A DNA stretch of 40,947 nucleotides from Alistipes sp. GTDB taxonomy: Bacteria > Bacteroidota > Bacteroidia > Bacteroidales > Rikenellaceae. The notes beneath the pieces are model-generated. The model ran no database searches. It was given only the letters and a program-made list of their open reading frames with translations, and had not been told where the DNA came from. The stretch's first letter is position 1. The number at the start of each line of letters is the position of its first letter. The stretch spans positions 1 to 40,947 of the forward strand of contig JAGCLX010000015.1 of NCBI GenBank assembly GCA_017646785.1. Reading direction: 5' to 3'. Positions 15,620 to 25,320 of this stretch are shown one piece after another. The position numbers were made by a program, and so were the translations under genes.

Positions 15620-16651
15620 ATGAAGACCCAAGCTAAATTTGGTAAGTGGGGATTGATGCTGGCCACTTTGTTCTTTGCACTATCGACCAGCTCGTGCATG
15701 GAAGGTTTCATCTATGAGGGTGAAGGCGACTGCGATACATACTACAACATTAAGTTTAAGTATGACTACAACATGAAGTTCGCTGATGCCTTTGCCAGCG
15801 AGGTGAACTCCGTGTCACTCTTCGTATTTGATGTCAGCGACACCCTTGTTGAGAGTATTACGGTGAATGATACAGAGCAGTTGCACGCGGCAGACTTCTA
15901 CATCCCCTTAAAGCTTGAGAGTGGTAAGTATGAGCTTGTTGCGTGGGCGGGACTCATGAACGAGGAGTCTTTCGACCTCTTGGCTAATATCGAGAAGGGT
16001 AAGACAAAGCGCGAGGAGTTGCAGGTGGCGCTTAAGTGCACCAACGACAATCGCGTAACGGCAGACTTGCAACCACTATATCATGGCGCTATGACCCTCG
16101 ACTACACGTCTGAACCTGGCACCTACACCGAGACAATGTCGTTGGTAAAGGATACCAACGTGGTGCGCATCCTCTTGCAGCAGATGTCTGACGGCATGGT
16201 TGCCGACAAGTTCAGATATGAGATCACGGCAGACAACGGCCTCCTCGACTGGAACAACGATGTTATCGCGAATGGCACACTCACATACGAGCCTTGGAGT
16301 GTAACTACAGGATCGGCAGATGTAGCCCCCGACTATGGCACCAGCAGCACACGCGCAGACCAGGTGTCGGTAGCTGTTGCAGAGTTCACAATCAACCGCA
16401 TGATTGATGGTGAGAGCCCCATTCTCACTGTGTACAACATCGAGGAGTCGAAGCCCGTATTCTCAATCCCCGTAGCGGAGTATGCGCTCTTGGTTAAGGG
16501 TTACTACAACCGCGACATGTCGAACCAGGAGTACCTCGACCGTCAGGATGAGTACAACATGACATTCTTCCTTGATGAGGATGGTAGCTGGCTCTCTGCA
16601 TCAATTATTGTTAACTCGTGGAGAGTGGTTCTAAATAACGATATTCTCTAA
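15620..16651 (+). CDS. FimB/Mfa2-family fimbrial anchor subunit
   Basis: This 343-residue lipoprotein has lipobox STSSC (Cys26). The start of the mature region (YYNIKFKYDYNMKFADAFASEVN) and the SLFVFD strand are the hallmarks of FimB/Mfa2 proteins, which in P. gingivalis stay lipid-anchored in the outer membrane and terminate fimbria growth. Unlike the neighbouring subunits, it has no Thr-Arg-Ala processing motif near residue 50, which fits a retained anchor. The last strand (IIVNSWRVVLNNDIL) resembles the C-terminal strand of the major fimbrillin. It is followed 22 bases later by the next subunit gene. Confidence 0.9.
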   Translation: MKTQAKFGKWGLMLATLFFALSTSSCMEGFIYEGEGDCDTYYNIKFKYDYNMKFADAFASEVNSVSLFVFDVSDTLVESITVNDTEQLHAADFYIPLKLESGKYELVAWAGLMNEESFDLLANIEKGKTKREELQVALKCTNDNRVTADLQPLYHGAMTLDYTSEPGTYTETMSLVKDTNVVRILLQQMSDGMVADKFRYEITADNGLLDWNNDVIANGTLTYEPWSVTTGSADVAPDYGTSSTRADQVSVAVAEFTINRMIDGESPILTVYNIEESKPVFSIPVAEYALLVKGYYNRDMSNQEYLDRQDEYNMTFFLDEDGSWLSASIIVNSWRVVLNNDIL

Positions 16652-16673
16652 TTACCCAACACAAAGTAGAGCT

Positions 16674-18269
16674 ATGAGAGAGAGCATTAAACATATGATG
16701 ATCGCTATGGCGGGACTCGTGTTGGTGGCATGTAACTCTATCTACGAGTTTGGCGATTGCCCCTCGTTTGATGAGCCACACAGCGTGAGTTTCGTCCTCG
16801 CGATTGACCCTCCGGGTACTACGCGTGCCGCATGGGGGGATAGTGAGCCCAGTGATGAGATAGGAACAGGCTTCGAGAATAGAATACTTCCCGAGAGTTT
16901 GCGTGTAGAGATATATACGGCCGATAATAGCTATGTAGGTGAGGTGGAGGAGTTGGTATATTGGCCCATCTCCGAGGATGGCAACCGCTATCAGTTCCAG
17001 GGTAAGGTCCCCGTTGCGCTGTTGGATAGCGCTGCGAGCCTCCCCGTAGGCACTACGCCAAACTACAAATTCATGGTTTTCGCGAACTGCGACAGGGGCG
17101 ATAACGCCTCAATAACCTACGAGTTTGACGACCTCGACTTTACATCGGGTGCTATACCCATGTGGGGCGTTAAGCAGGCGGATATCACCAACTTGCTCAA
17201 CGACCGTGTGCAGCAGCTCGGTACAATATCGTTATTGCGCGCGGTGGCTAAGGTGGAGATTATCGTTGATGAGGCGCTTTCGGGTTGTACAATCAACGAG
17301 GCCTCGATCAACTACCACAACCGTCAGGGCTACGTGCTTCCAACGGGTTGGGATACAGCCGTGAGTACCACATCTCTTGACCGTGATGGTGTGTTCCGTG
17401 GCTACCGCTCAATTCACACGTTGCCACATTCGTTTGTTGAGGTAGAGGCGGGACGTAAGTTCGTCTTCTATCTTCCTGAGTACGACAACACCCTTTTTGC
17501 AGATTATGAGGCTAAGGTGTCGGTTAATGTGAACTACAACGCTACGCAGCTCAACTTCCCCGATGCACTGCAGTTCAAGAACTATGAGAACGGCAAGCCC
17601 ATGGGAGAGGCGGCAAACATCGTGCGTAACACCATCTACCGCTTCCGCATCACGCAGATTAACTCTGGAGGTTTGGTGCTTAACTATGAGGTGGCAGACT
17701 GGGAGCGTAGCGATAACTGGGAGTGGGTGCAGCACTTCGACTATCCCAACTACCACAACCCCGTGCTTCCCGATACGGCAACACGCGATGGCGACTCGTC
17801 TAACGACGTATACCCCGCGCAGCCCGAGATGTACTACACAGCGCCCAACGAGCGTGGTGCAATCGTGACCGAGGAGGGTGCCTTCTCATGCTGGTTCCAG
17901 ATGGTGAACCCCATTGGTCAGACATGGCTGCCAACGTTGCGCACAGCCTCTGATCGTTGCGACATCCGCGTGTATAAGGAGTTGGACTCTATGGTCAAGG
18001 AGTTGGTATACACAACTGAGAGCAGCGTTACAGATGCCTCGCTTAAGGATGGCTCTAAGTTGGTGGCATACGGCGGCTGGTACAACATCAAGGTGATACC
18101 TACCGACCCAGCCTACACTGGCGTGGCGCGCTTCGGTATTACTTACACACAGGACTGGATGGGTGCCGGTGCTCGTTATCTGCTTATCAACGGAGAGGTA
18201 GATCACATCATCTGGCCTAATAGCGGCTCAGAGCCACGAATTATCGACATCCAGCAGGTTTCTAATTAA
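16674..18269 (+). CDS. Fimbrial accessory (minor) subunit, Mfa/FimC-D-like
   Basis: This 531-residue lipoprotein precursor has lipobox LVAC (Cys20) and an Arg-Ala site, GTTRAAW, at Arg51. The first half has the paired beta-sandwich look of fimbrillins, with AVAKVEIIVD and NYHNRQGYVLP blocks. The core ends with NIVRNTIYRFRITQI and LNYEVADWE, the end-of-domain strand of minor fimbrial subunits. About 140 extra residues follow, Cys/Tyr/Trp-containing beta material that may be a distal functional domain. Position directly after the anchor gene matches accessory subunits in known mfa/fim operons. The individual role (adaptor versus tip) cannot be read from sequence. Confidence 0.8.
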   Translation: MRESIKHMMIAMAGLVLVACNSIYEFGDCPSFDEPHSVSFVLAIDPPGTTRAAWGDSEPSDEIGTGFENRILPESLRVEIYTADNSYVGEVEELVYWPISEDGNRYQFQGKVPVALLDSAASLPVGTTPNYKFMVFANCDRGDNASITYEFDDLDFTSGAIPMWGVKQADITNLLNDRVQQLGTISLLRAVAKVEIIVDEALSGCTINEASINYHNRQGYVLPTGWDTAVSTTSLDRDGVFRGYRSIHTLPHSFVEVEAGRKFVFYLPEYDNTLFADYEAKVSVNVNYNATQLNFPDALQFKNYENGKPMGEAANIVRNTIYRFRITQINSGGLVLNYEVADWERSDNWEWVQHFDYPNYHNPVLPDTATRDGDSSNDVYPAQPEMYYTAPNERGAIVTEEGAFSCWFQMVNPIGQTWLPTLRTASDRCDIRVYKELDSMVKELVYTTESSVTDASLKDGSKLVAYGGWYNIKVIPTDPAYTGVARFGITYTQDWMGAGARYLLINGEVDHIIWPNSGSEPRIIDIQQVSN

Positions 18270-18287
18270 TAATATAGTCAACGAACT

Positions 18288-20570
18288 ATGAAACGATATA
18301 TGAAATACGCAATGGCAATTTTGCTCGCCTCGTTTGCTGTGGCTTGCCACACCGACATTGATGAGGGCTTTTCGAGCAATGCTAAGCAGCGCGCCATTGT
18401 GCTAAATGTAACGGGCGGAGAGCTTGGTGTTGATACCCGCGCCGAGGATATGGCAGATGTGGCCTACGAGAGCGCTATCTCACACCTCGATATCATGATA
18501 TTCAACGATGCGGCAGATGATGCAGATAAGAGCCTATTCTATTATGAGCGTGCTACTACAGCTTCGTCAAGCGGTCAGGTACGCCTCGGTGTCGACATCG
18601 ACGACATCGTTGTGGGTGCTCAGTACTGGGTATATGTTGTAGCTAACAGCACACACGCCTCTTCTGTATACGCTAACATTGGCAATGTGGAGTCACTCTT
18701 TGACCTTACGGAGGAGTGCCACAATGTGCACCTCACAGCCACAGGTCTTCAAAATACCAACACCCACTTCTTGATGGATGGCGTAGGCTATATGGGTGGT
18801 GCCGAGCCAACTGTGGCTGGCGCTGTAACTATTGCCGAGCAGGAGATTGCCGATGTGGTTGAGCTTAGCGTTAAGCTACGCCGTGCTGCTGCAAAGGTGG
18901 TTGTTAAGCTCATAGCTTCGGAGAATATGGAGTTCTCGAACGAGATTACAGGCTCTACCCCAGGCTACTACGTGCGCAACACCCCCTATGAGACCCGTGT
19001 GATGAACGATGGCGTTGTGCGCCAGAGCCAGAAGCTTGAGACTACACATGAGTCTATCAGTGACTACTATAAGTGGGTACGTAATAGCGAGGGTGATATC
19101 ACTGCGGTGGAGATTACGCTCTATGTGTTGAGCCATACATGGCAGACCAATGACAGCTTTAGCAACGCCACAAACTTGCTTGTCGATGTGCCAGCATACT
19201 ACAGCACCGAGGTGGATGGCGTGACAACAAAGGTCGCTCACCCAAACAACTACTACCAGGTGCCCATGAGCCGCGACTTTACGTTTGAGCGCAACCACTA
19301 CTACGAGGTTACTGCAAACGTTAATGCGCCAGGTGCGGAGGACTTCTCTGAGCCCGTTGTAATCGACGAGCTTAAGTATAGCGTTCGCCCATGGACCGAG
19401 CGCTCGATTAATGTGGGTGGCGAGAATGGCCCCGAGTACCTCAAGGTAAACCTCGACGAGCTTAAGATGTACAATACCGATGTAGACTCTTCATCGTTGC
19501 TATTCTCCTCGTCGTCACCCGTAACCATCGAGGTTGTGGACAGCTACTACATCGACAAGTTCGGCATCAAGCAGGATATAAGCGCAGCGCCCTACAACAT
19601 CTACGGCACAACCGAGGATGACTCTATCGCAGGTAGTATCACAGTGCATAGCGACAACCCAACAAACAACACCGTGCGTTACTTCACCCTCATCATCACA
19701 AACGAGACGGGACAGCAGGAGCGAGTGGTTGTGGAGCAGTACCCCTTGGTGTATGTAGTCAATATCCTTGGCCACTACTCATATCGCGATGACTTTAAGT
19801 CGGGTAACAACGCCCCCACAACCATCTACAATCAGGGTTCGGCATACTCGAGCATATCACTTGGCAGCTGGAACAATACCACCAAGCGCTGGTCGTATAA
19901 CTATAGTGCCAACTCGTCGGGTTTCTGGCGCTCGAAGGTTGTTGTGGAGACCTATCCTGAGGACCATAGAACGGCATCATATCGCGGTCGCTCGGATGTC
20001 GATTACTACTACTATGGTAGCTCGTTTGGTAGCTCAAAGGTGGAGTACAGAACAAGCAATGCGGAGGATCCCAGCAACGCACGTATGTACCATGTGCGCA
20101 TCACGGCGACATCGGGTGAGTATAACCTCGGCGTGCCTCGCCTAACAACAAGCGACAATGTAGACTTCGCATATACCGACCCTGGTCAGGACAACGCAAG
20201 CCTCGTATCGCCATCGTTTATGATTGCATCGCGCCTCGGCTTCGTGAACTCGGGAGGCCTCTCATCGGCAGATGACCAGGAGATGCGACAGTCGGTATCG
20301 CGTGACCACTGCGCCTACTACGTCGAGGTTGCCGACAACGGCACGGTATACGACGATTGGCGCTTGCCCACAGCCTCGGAGTTGCGCATCATCATGGAGT
20401 TGCAGGGTACCTCGTCACAGAGTGCCGACGCCATCGACTATCTGCTCAACGCCGACTACTACTACTCGGCTTCGGGACCTGTGTTCAATCCAAAGAACGA
20501 TGGTAATGTGTCGGAGAACAGAGCCGATGACGACTCGTGGGCTATACGTTGCATCCGCGACGCATATTAA
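18288..20570 (+). CDS. Fimbrial tip/accessory subunit with lectin-like C-terminal domain
   Basis: This 760-residue lipoprotein precursor has lipobox AVAC (Cys20) and VDTRAED with Arg51. Residues ~30-370 are fimbrillin-like (LRRAAAKVVVKLIAS; FERNHYYEVTANV as the closing strand; SVRPWTERSI). A middle part contains Ser-rich beta repeats and a strand ending RVVVEQYP. The last ~90 residues (YYVEVADNG, YDDWRLPTASELRIIMELQ, ending WAIRCIRDAY) match the DUF1566/FISUMP type of C-type-lectin-like fold, which often sits at the end of Bacteroidetes surface proteins. This makes it a good adhesin candidate. It lies 18 bases downstream of the previous subunit and 38 bases upstream of the next. Confidence 0.8.
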   Translation: MKRYMKYAMAILLASFAVACHTDIDEGFSSNAKQRAIVLNVTGGELGVDTRAEDMADVAYESAISHLDIMIFNDAADDADKSLFYYERATTASSSGQVRLGVDIDDIVVGAQYWVYVVANSTHASSVYANIGNVESLFDLTEECHNVHLTATGLQNTNTHFLMDGVGYMGGAEPTVAGAVTIAEQEIADVVELSVKLRRAAAKVVVKLIASENMEFSNEITGSTPGYYVRNTPYETRVMNDGVVRQSQKLETTHESISDYYKWVRNSEGDITAVEITLYVLSHTWQTNDSFSNATNLLVDVPAYYSTEVDGVTTKVAHPNNYYQVPMSRDFTFERNHYYEVTANVNAPGAEDFSEPVVIDELKYSVRPWTERSINVGGENGPEYLKVNLDELKMYNTDVDSSSLLFSSSSPVTIEVVDSYYIDKFGIKQDISAAPYNIYGTTEDDSIAGSITVHSDNPTNNTVRYFTLIITNETGQQERVVVEQYPLVYVVNILGHYSYRDDFKSGNNAPTTIYNQGSAYSSISLGSWNNTTKRWSYNYSANSSGFWRSKVVVETYPEDHRTASYRGRSDVDYYYYGSSFGSSKVEYRTSNAEDPSNARMYHVRITATSGEYNLGVPRLTTSDNVDFAYTDPGQDNASLVSPSFMIASRLGFVNSGGLSSADDQEMRQSVSRDHCAYYVEVADNGTVYDDWRLPTASELRIIMELQGTSSQSADAIDYLLNADYYYSASGPVFNPKNDGNVSENRADDDSWAIRCIRDAY

Positions 20571-20608
20571 TAGATAGAGAGATTTTTGACTGATAACGTT
20601 ACAACAAT

Positions 20609-23600
20609 ATGACTAAGAGATTTTCACATATAGTGGCCGCCATTGTCGCAACTTTTGGCGTTGCATGCCAAGCGGATATAGATGTTGCGCCTCCAGTTGT
20701 AGACAATGCTCCCGAGGGCTGGACAACGGTGGAGTTTACGGCTAACACCCCTTTGATGACAGAGGTGACGGTGCGTGGTGTAGACCCCGATGGTATCGAC
20801 GTGCAGAGCCTTATGCTCTTCTGCTTCAATGACTACGGCCTATACATCGCTCATGTCGATGCGGAGCTCAACGCCGCAATTGAGACCCCATCACTCTCGG
20901 GTACATACAAGGCGACAATTCCTGAGGATACGCGCATCATCCACTTCGTGGGCAACCAGAATAGCAACCTCTTCGAGTCGGAGATGTTTGTAAACCGCAC
21001 CGAGGATGAGATTCAGGATGATATGGTTGGCGCATCGGGAATGATTATCTATTGGAGCCGTTTTGTCTTCAGCAACGATGGCGGCTTCCAGCAGCAGCTC
21101 GCCAATGCCAATAATGGTGAGGGCATCAAGCTTATTCGCAACCAGGCGAAGATATCTATCGACAATCCCACGGGAAATGGATTTATTGACGTAACTGGCT
21201 GGGTAGCAACAAATGTGCATGCCTATGGTACAACGGCGCCCTACCATCCCGAGAAGCGCTTCCCAACGGATGGAACAGCCTTTGAGTGGCCTGGCGATGA
21301 CTTTGTGACCCTCCCTGGCAATCGAGCGAAGCTCTCGGATATCACCGATGTTACGTCAAAGCCCGAGGAGTATGTTTTCGAGCATGAGAATGGTTTTTAC
21401 GACCCCGTAAGCATCATTATCAAGGGCCGCCCTGCAGGTGGCAGCGAGGAGTTGTACTATCGCGTGATGATTATTGATGAGGATGGCGAGCAGCTGATGA
21501 TTCGCCGTAATCACCACTACAAACTCAACATTACGGGTAAGCTAACATACGGCTCTAAGACCTTTGATGAGGCGCTTAGTGCACCTGCAACGAACAACAT
21601 CTGGGTTGCTGTCGACGATTGGGTGACAGAGGTTTCGTACGATGGTATCACTCTTGCCGTAGATCAGACAAGCGTGGTGCTTGGTGAGGATAAGGCGGGC
21701 TCGCTACTCGAGCTTGGTTATTCAATAACTTCAACAGCTTCGACACTCACAGCAGAGGATATGGCCGAGGTGACATGGATGGATGGTAACACTGTGGCTG
21801 CGCACAACTTCAACCACAGCTTCGTCCCCAATGGCAGTACTGGCGAGGGTAAAATAACCATTCAGCTACTTGAGATGGGTGATAGCCCCATGTTGGAGGG
21901 TACGCTTGTGGTGAAGAAGGGTCGCTTGCAGCGCACCATTCGTGTTGTGCTCATCAAGACGCAGTCGTTCACGCCTGTGTGGGCAGCGACGCAGATATAT
22001 GGTGGTGAGATTGGTGAGCTTGCGACATTCAAGTTTACCATCCCCGAGGACTTCCCATTCTTCCCATTCAATGTATATGTGTCGGTTAACAGCCTTGATG
22101 TCCGCACGGAGACCACAGGTCGTGTGCTCCCCGTGGTGCGTAAGGGTGATGATGGCTGGTATGGAGTGGATAATGACCTCGGATATAAGTATGTATACAC
22201 TGTTACCGAGCCAGGCGTGCAGCGCCTATACTTCCACAGCATCCTTGCACATGAGCAGGGTGGTAAGGACTACATCACGCTTGAGGCTGAGTACTTCAAC
22301 ACCGTGAAGAAGGAGTTTCAGTATGCAGAGCATCAGAATGTTATTAGCGTTGCCGACCTAAGCACATATCGCGTGTCGGGCATTGAGGATGAGCCTATCT
22401 ACTACCGCCTTGTGCCTCGCAAGATAAATGCCCCTGTGCGCTTTGATGTCTTGCTTCAGGATACCGCTACTGGTGCTGCAAGAAATGCAGGAGAGAATGA
22501 TGAGTTCTTTATCTACAGCCGCACTCTCGACTCGCTCTACAACCAGGCAGATCGCGACATGTTTGGCTTGCCAGATAATTGGAACTGGGATTGCCGCTTT
22601 TATACGGTTGATGACGCCTACTGGCAGCAGAGTACCAATGGCCGTATGCTTATGTTCAAGCCCGTGGATATAGATAAGACGGGTGAGGATAAGGGTAAGT
22701 ACTCTATCTATCTCAAGACCAACACATCGCGTAGCGACGATATGGTGCGTATCGCCTCTAACCAGTCGGAGAGCTACTCTGCAATTCCTGGTATGAGTAA
22801 TGTCAACTATGCGGGTAACACCTACCGCTCGTTCATCTTCGAGTTGTCGACCTACAACCCATTCCGCTTTGCGGCGCAGATAGCTATAAACGGTGGTGCG
22901 CCCGTGGGTACTTGGAACACGGCTGCTGATAAGCTCGGTGAGGCTGACCCTGTTGATAATCTTGTGTGGACATACAACCCCAACCAGAAGGTAGACATCA
23001 GCTTTGACATAACCAGCTTTGAGGGTAGCGATGGCCGCTCGGCAGATCCCTTCGGCACAGCCTTCGAGGTATACATCGACGCCCCCATGCTCAAAATTGA
23101 TGAGAGCCGCCTTACGCCCGTTATGGCAGATAAGCTGAAGCCTCATCCAACAATCCCTGGTCGCTTTGTCTACACCGTAGACGCCTCACGCGAGGTGGAG
23201 CGCATGAGTGGCAATGGTGGCTCTGTGATGATTGTAGACCCCTCTGCAGCATCGCAAGAGGGTGAGCGTAAGACACTTCCGTTTGTCACTAACGGCATTA
23301 CCACAATGGGTGATATTGTGATTAGCTCACAGCGCGAGGTGTGCGAGTTCTTTGAGAAGCGCTTTAAGGTTACCAACAGCCTTATCGAGGGTAGTATTAA
23401 GTATGAGGATGGTGCGGCTCAGCATGATATTGCGCACGGTGAGTTCGTGAGCTTCGCAGTTGAGCGTACAGGTGTGCGTATCGGCTCGATGAACATCACA
23501 GCTGATGGCCGTTTCACTCTCAACCTGCGCTCGGAGTACTCCTTCACATGGGAGGATGACGCAGTGCACCTCGCCTATATCCGCAATGGCAAGGTCTACG

Positions 23601-23677
23601 AGGCAACATTCAACAGCCTTAAGGCTCTATACGATAGCGTGGTAACGCGCGGTGAAACAATCATACTAAGAGAGTAA
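20609..23677 (+). CDS. Very large fimbrial tip-type protein, ligand unknown
   Basis: This 1022-residue lipoprotein precursor has lipobox GVAC (Cys20) and an Arg at residue 56 (EVTVRGVD) where the other subunits have their processing site. Residues ~35-340 are fimbrillin-like, including LIRNQAKISIDN and a RRNHHYKLNITGKLTYG closing strand followed by VAVDDWVTEV. The following ~680 residues are beta-rich, with no recognised catalytic or metal motif, and end in strands resembling carbohydrate-binding sandwiches (GSMNITADGRFTLNLRSE). It is the last gene of the operon, before a terminator. It is more than twice the size of the shaft subunit, as tip adhesins such as Mfa5 are. No von Willebrand MIDAS motif was seen. 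Confidence 0.8.
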   Translation: MTKRFSHIVAAIVATFGVACQADIDVAPPVVDNAPEGWTTVEFTANTPLMTEVTVRGVDPDGIDVQSLMLFCFNDYGLYIAHVDAELNAAIETPSLSGTYKATIPEDTRIIHFVGNQNSNLFESEMFVNRTEDEIQDDMVGASGMIIYWSRFVFSNDGGFQQQLANANNGEGIKLIRNQAKISIDNPTGNGFIDVTGWVATNVHAYGTTAPYHPEKRFPTDGTAFEWPGDDFVTLPGNRAKLSDITDVTSKPEEYVFEHENGFYDPVSIIIKGRPAGGSEELYYRVMIIDEDGEQLMIRRNHHYKLNITGKLTYGSKTFDEALSAPATNNIWVAVDDWVTEVSYDGITLAVDQTSVVLGEDKAGSLLELGYSITSTASTLTAEDMAEVTWMDGNTVAAHNFNHSFVPNGSTGEGKITIQLLEMGDSPMLEGTLVVKKGRLQRTIRVVLIKTQSFTPVWAATQIYGGEIGELATFKFTIPEDFPFFPFNVYVSVNSLDVRTETTGRVLPVVRKGDDGWYGVDNDLGYKYVYTVTEPGVQRLYFHSILAHEQGGKDYITLEAEYFNTVKKEFQYAEHQNVISVADLSTYRVSGIEDEPIYYRLVPRKINAPVRFDVLLQDTATGAARNAGENDEFFIYSRTLDSLYNQADRDMFGLPDNWNWDCRFYTVDDAYWQQSTNGRMLMFKPVDIDKTGEDKGKYSIYLKTNTSRSDDMVRIASNQSESYSAIPGMSNVNYAGNTYRSFIFELSTYNPFRFAAQIAINGGAPVGTWNTAADKLGEADPVDNLVWTYNPNQKVDISFDITSFEGSDGRSADPFGTAFEVYIDAPMLKIDESRLTPVMADKLKPHPTIPGRFVYTVDASREVERMSGNGGSVMIVDPSAASQEGERKTLPFVTNGITTMGDIVISSQREVCEFFEKRFKVTNSLIEGSIKYEDGAAQHDIAHGEFVSFAVERTGVRIGSMNITADGRFTLNLRSEYSFTWEDDAVHLAYIRNGKVYEATFNSLKALYDSVVTRGETIILRE

Positions 23678-23705
23678 ATGATTTATAAGGCGTTGACCAA
23701 TAAAT

Positions 23706-23740
23706 AACCCCCAGCTTAAAAAAGTTGGGGGTTGTTTATT
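23706..23740 (+). terminator. Terminator at the end of the fimbrial operon
   Basis: AACCCCCA (23706-23713) pairs with TGGGGGTT (23726-23733), with additional pairing in the A-rich loop, followed by a T-containing tail. It lies between convergent genes and may stop transcription from both sides. Confidence 0.8.
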
Positions 23741-23757
23741 ATAGGGTTGATGGCGTG

Positions 23758-24582
23758 CTACGAGATTGAGAAGTCGCGTAGTGCATCGTTGAGCGAGGTC
23801 TTCTTGTCGGTAGACTCCTTGCGACGGCCGATAATCAGTGCACACTGCACTCCATACTCTCCTGCTGGGAACTTCTTGGTATAGGTGCCCGATACCACAA
23901 CCGAGCGTGGGGGAACATAACCCTTATACTCTACAGGCTCTTCGCCAGTTACGTCAATGATGTGAGTTGAACCTGTGATAACCGTGTTTGAGCCAAGCAC
24001 AGCCTCGCGACAGATGTGTGCGCCCTCCACGACAATAGAGCGTGAGCCGATGAAGCAGTTATCCTCGATAATTACGGGTGCTGCCTGCACGGGCTCCAAT
24101 ACGCCTCCGATACCTACACCACCGCTGAGGTGTACATTCTTGCCAATCTGAGCACATGAACCAACGGTAGCCCATGTGTCAACCATGGTACCGCTGTCGA
24201 CATAGGCACCGATGTTAACATACGAGGGCATGAGGATGGCTCCTGGGGCGATATATGCGCCATAGCGCGCTATAGCATGGGGTACAACGCGCACGCCAAG
24301 CTCCTCGTAGCCGCGCTTAAGTTCCATCTTATCGTAAAACTCCAACTCACCGGCATTCATGGTGCGCATAGTCTGAATGGGAAAGTACATGATGATAGCC
24401 TTCTTCACCCACTCGTTTACCTGCCACTTGCTATTTTCTAAGTCAATGGGCTCGGCACAGCGTATCTTGCCCTTGTCCACAGCCTCGACAACGCGTCGTA
24501 TAGCTTCGCGTGTAGCCTCCTCGGCCAACAACTCGCGACGCTCCCACGCCTGCTCTATAATCAATTTTTCATTTTCGAACAT
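23758..24582 (-). CDS. dapD: 2,3,4,5-tetrahydropyridine-2,6-dicarboxylate N-succinyltransferase
   Basis: The enzyme transfers succinyl from succinyl-CoA to tetrahydrodipicolinate in the succinylase branch of diaminopimelate/lysine biosynthesis. The 274-residue length is normal. The N-terminal helical region is followed by a left-handed beta-helix of hexapeptide repeats: YVNIGAYVDSGTMVDTWATV, GSCAQIGKNVHLSGGVGIGG and PVIIEDNCFIGSRSIVVEGA. The DapD-type VLEP and the late GSTHIIDVTG insert are present. It is the third gene of a minus-strand series, 23 bases after the helical hypothetical protein; the linkage to a purine permease has no obvious pathway meaning. Confidence 0.95.
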   Translation of the reverse strand: MFENEKLIIEQAWERRELLAEEATREAIRRVVEAVDKGKIRCAEPIDLENSKWQVNEWVKKAIIMYFPIQTMRTMNAGELEFYDKMELKRGYEELGVRVVPHAIARYGAYIAPGAILMPSYVNIGAYVDSGTMVDTWATVGSCAQIGKNVHLSGGVGIGGVLEPVQAAPVIIEDNCFIGSRSIVVEGAHICREAVLGSNTVITGSTHIIDVTGEEPVEYKGYVPPRSVVVSGTYTKKFPAGEYGVQCALIIGRRKESTDKKTSLNDALRDFSIS

Positions 24583-24605
24583 ACCGAATCTATATTGTGT
24601 TAATG

Positions 24606-25289
24606 TTATCTGTTTAGTGCCTCAATAAACTCGGGGAACTCTGCCCAAAGTGGCTCGGTCATAAGCCACCACTCTCGTGCCTCGGCACGCTGTGAGGGTC
24701 GCTCCGACGATATATCCTTGCGGAAAGCATCGTCATCGGGGTGCTCCGTAGCGGTTAATTCTGCATAGAAGGCCTGGTGGCGTGACTTAAGAAGCGAAGC
24801 CAGTTGGTTATCTATTCTCTTGTTGCGCATGTATGATGCCCATAGGCGTGCAACAACCGCTTCGGCAGACTTCTCCGTGAGGTCTATCTCGATATCCTCG
24901 TATGCTTCCCACTCCTCCATGGCGATGTAGCATAGGGCGAGTAGGTTGATGCCCTCAAGGTGGTCTTCGGGGTCGCAGTCGAGGAGCATCTCCAACTGTG
25001 CCATCGCCATTTCGAGGTCGCCAATGCGGAAGTGGTCCATCGCTGAGCCGTGAAGTATTAGTATCGCGGCGCGACTATTGGCATGCTCCCAACGCAGCGG
25101 CATAGCTTCATCCTCGGGAAGAGCCTCTGCCAGCAGCTGAAATGCCTGGTAACGAGCTTCGCATGCCTCGGCGTAGCTGCCATTAGCAATTAGAGCATCG
25201 ATACTCTCTTTATGCTTAATGAAGTTGTAGTTGCCAATACCTTCGAGTTCAAAAGTCTGGTCGGGAGTGGGGGTAAATACTGGTTTCAT
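24606..25289 (-). CDS. Helical, TPR-like cytosolic protein of unknown function
   Basis: This 227-residue acidic protein has no signal peptide or membrane segment. The sequence is almost entirely helical, with TPR/HEAT-like pairs (ANGSYAEACEARYQAFQLLA, IGDLEMAMAQLEMLLDCDPE, LEGINLLALCYIAMEEWEAY), so it is probably a protein-protein interaction scaffold. It carries no catalytic motif that I recognise. It lies between the permease gene (31-base gap) and dapD (23-base gap), all on the same strand, which suggests cotranscription. Confidence 0.7.
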   Translation of the reverse strand: MKPVFTPTPDQTFELEGIGNYNFIKHKESIDALIANGSYAEACEARYQAFQLLAEALPEDEAMPLRWEHANSRAAILILHGSAMDHFRIGDLEMAMAQLEMLLDCDPEDHLEGINLLALCYIAMEEWEAYEDIEIDLTEKSAEAVVARLWASYMRNKRIDNQLASLLKSRHQAFYAELTATEHPDDDAFRKDISSERPSQRAEAREWWLMTEPLWAEFPEFIEALNR

Positions 25290-25320
25290 TATTTGCCTCT
25301 TTTCTATTAACCCATGAGTT

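Noticed and set aside
22358..23146. 262-residue open frame antisense to the last fimbrial subunit
   Set aside because: The same reason applies: the sense strand encodes a continuous 1022-residue protein, and the antisense product has no recognisable motif.
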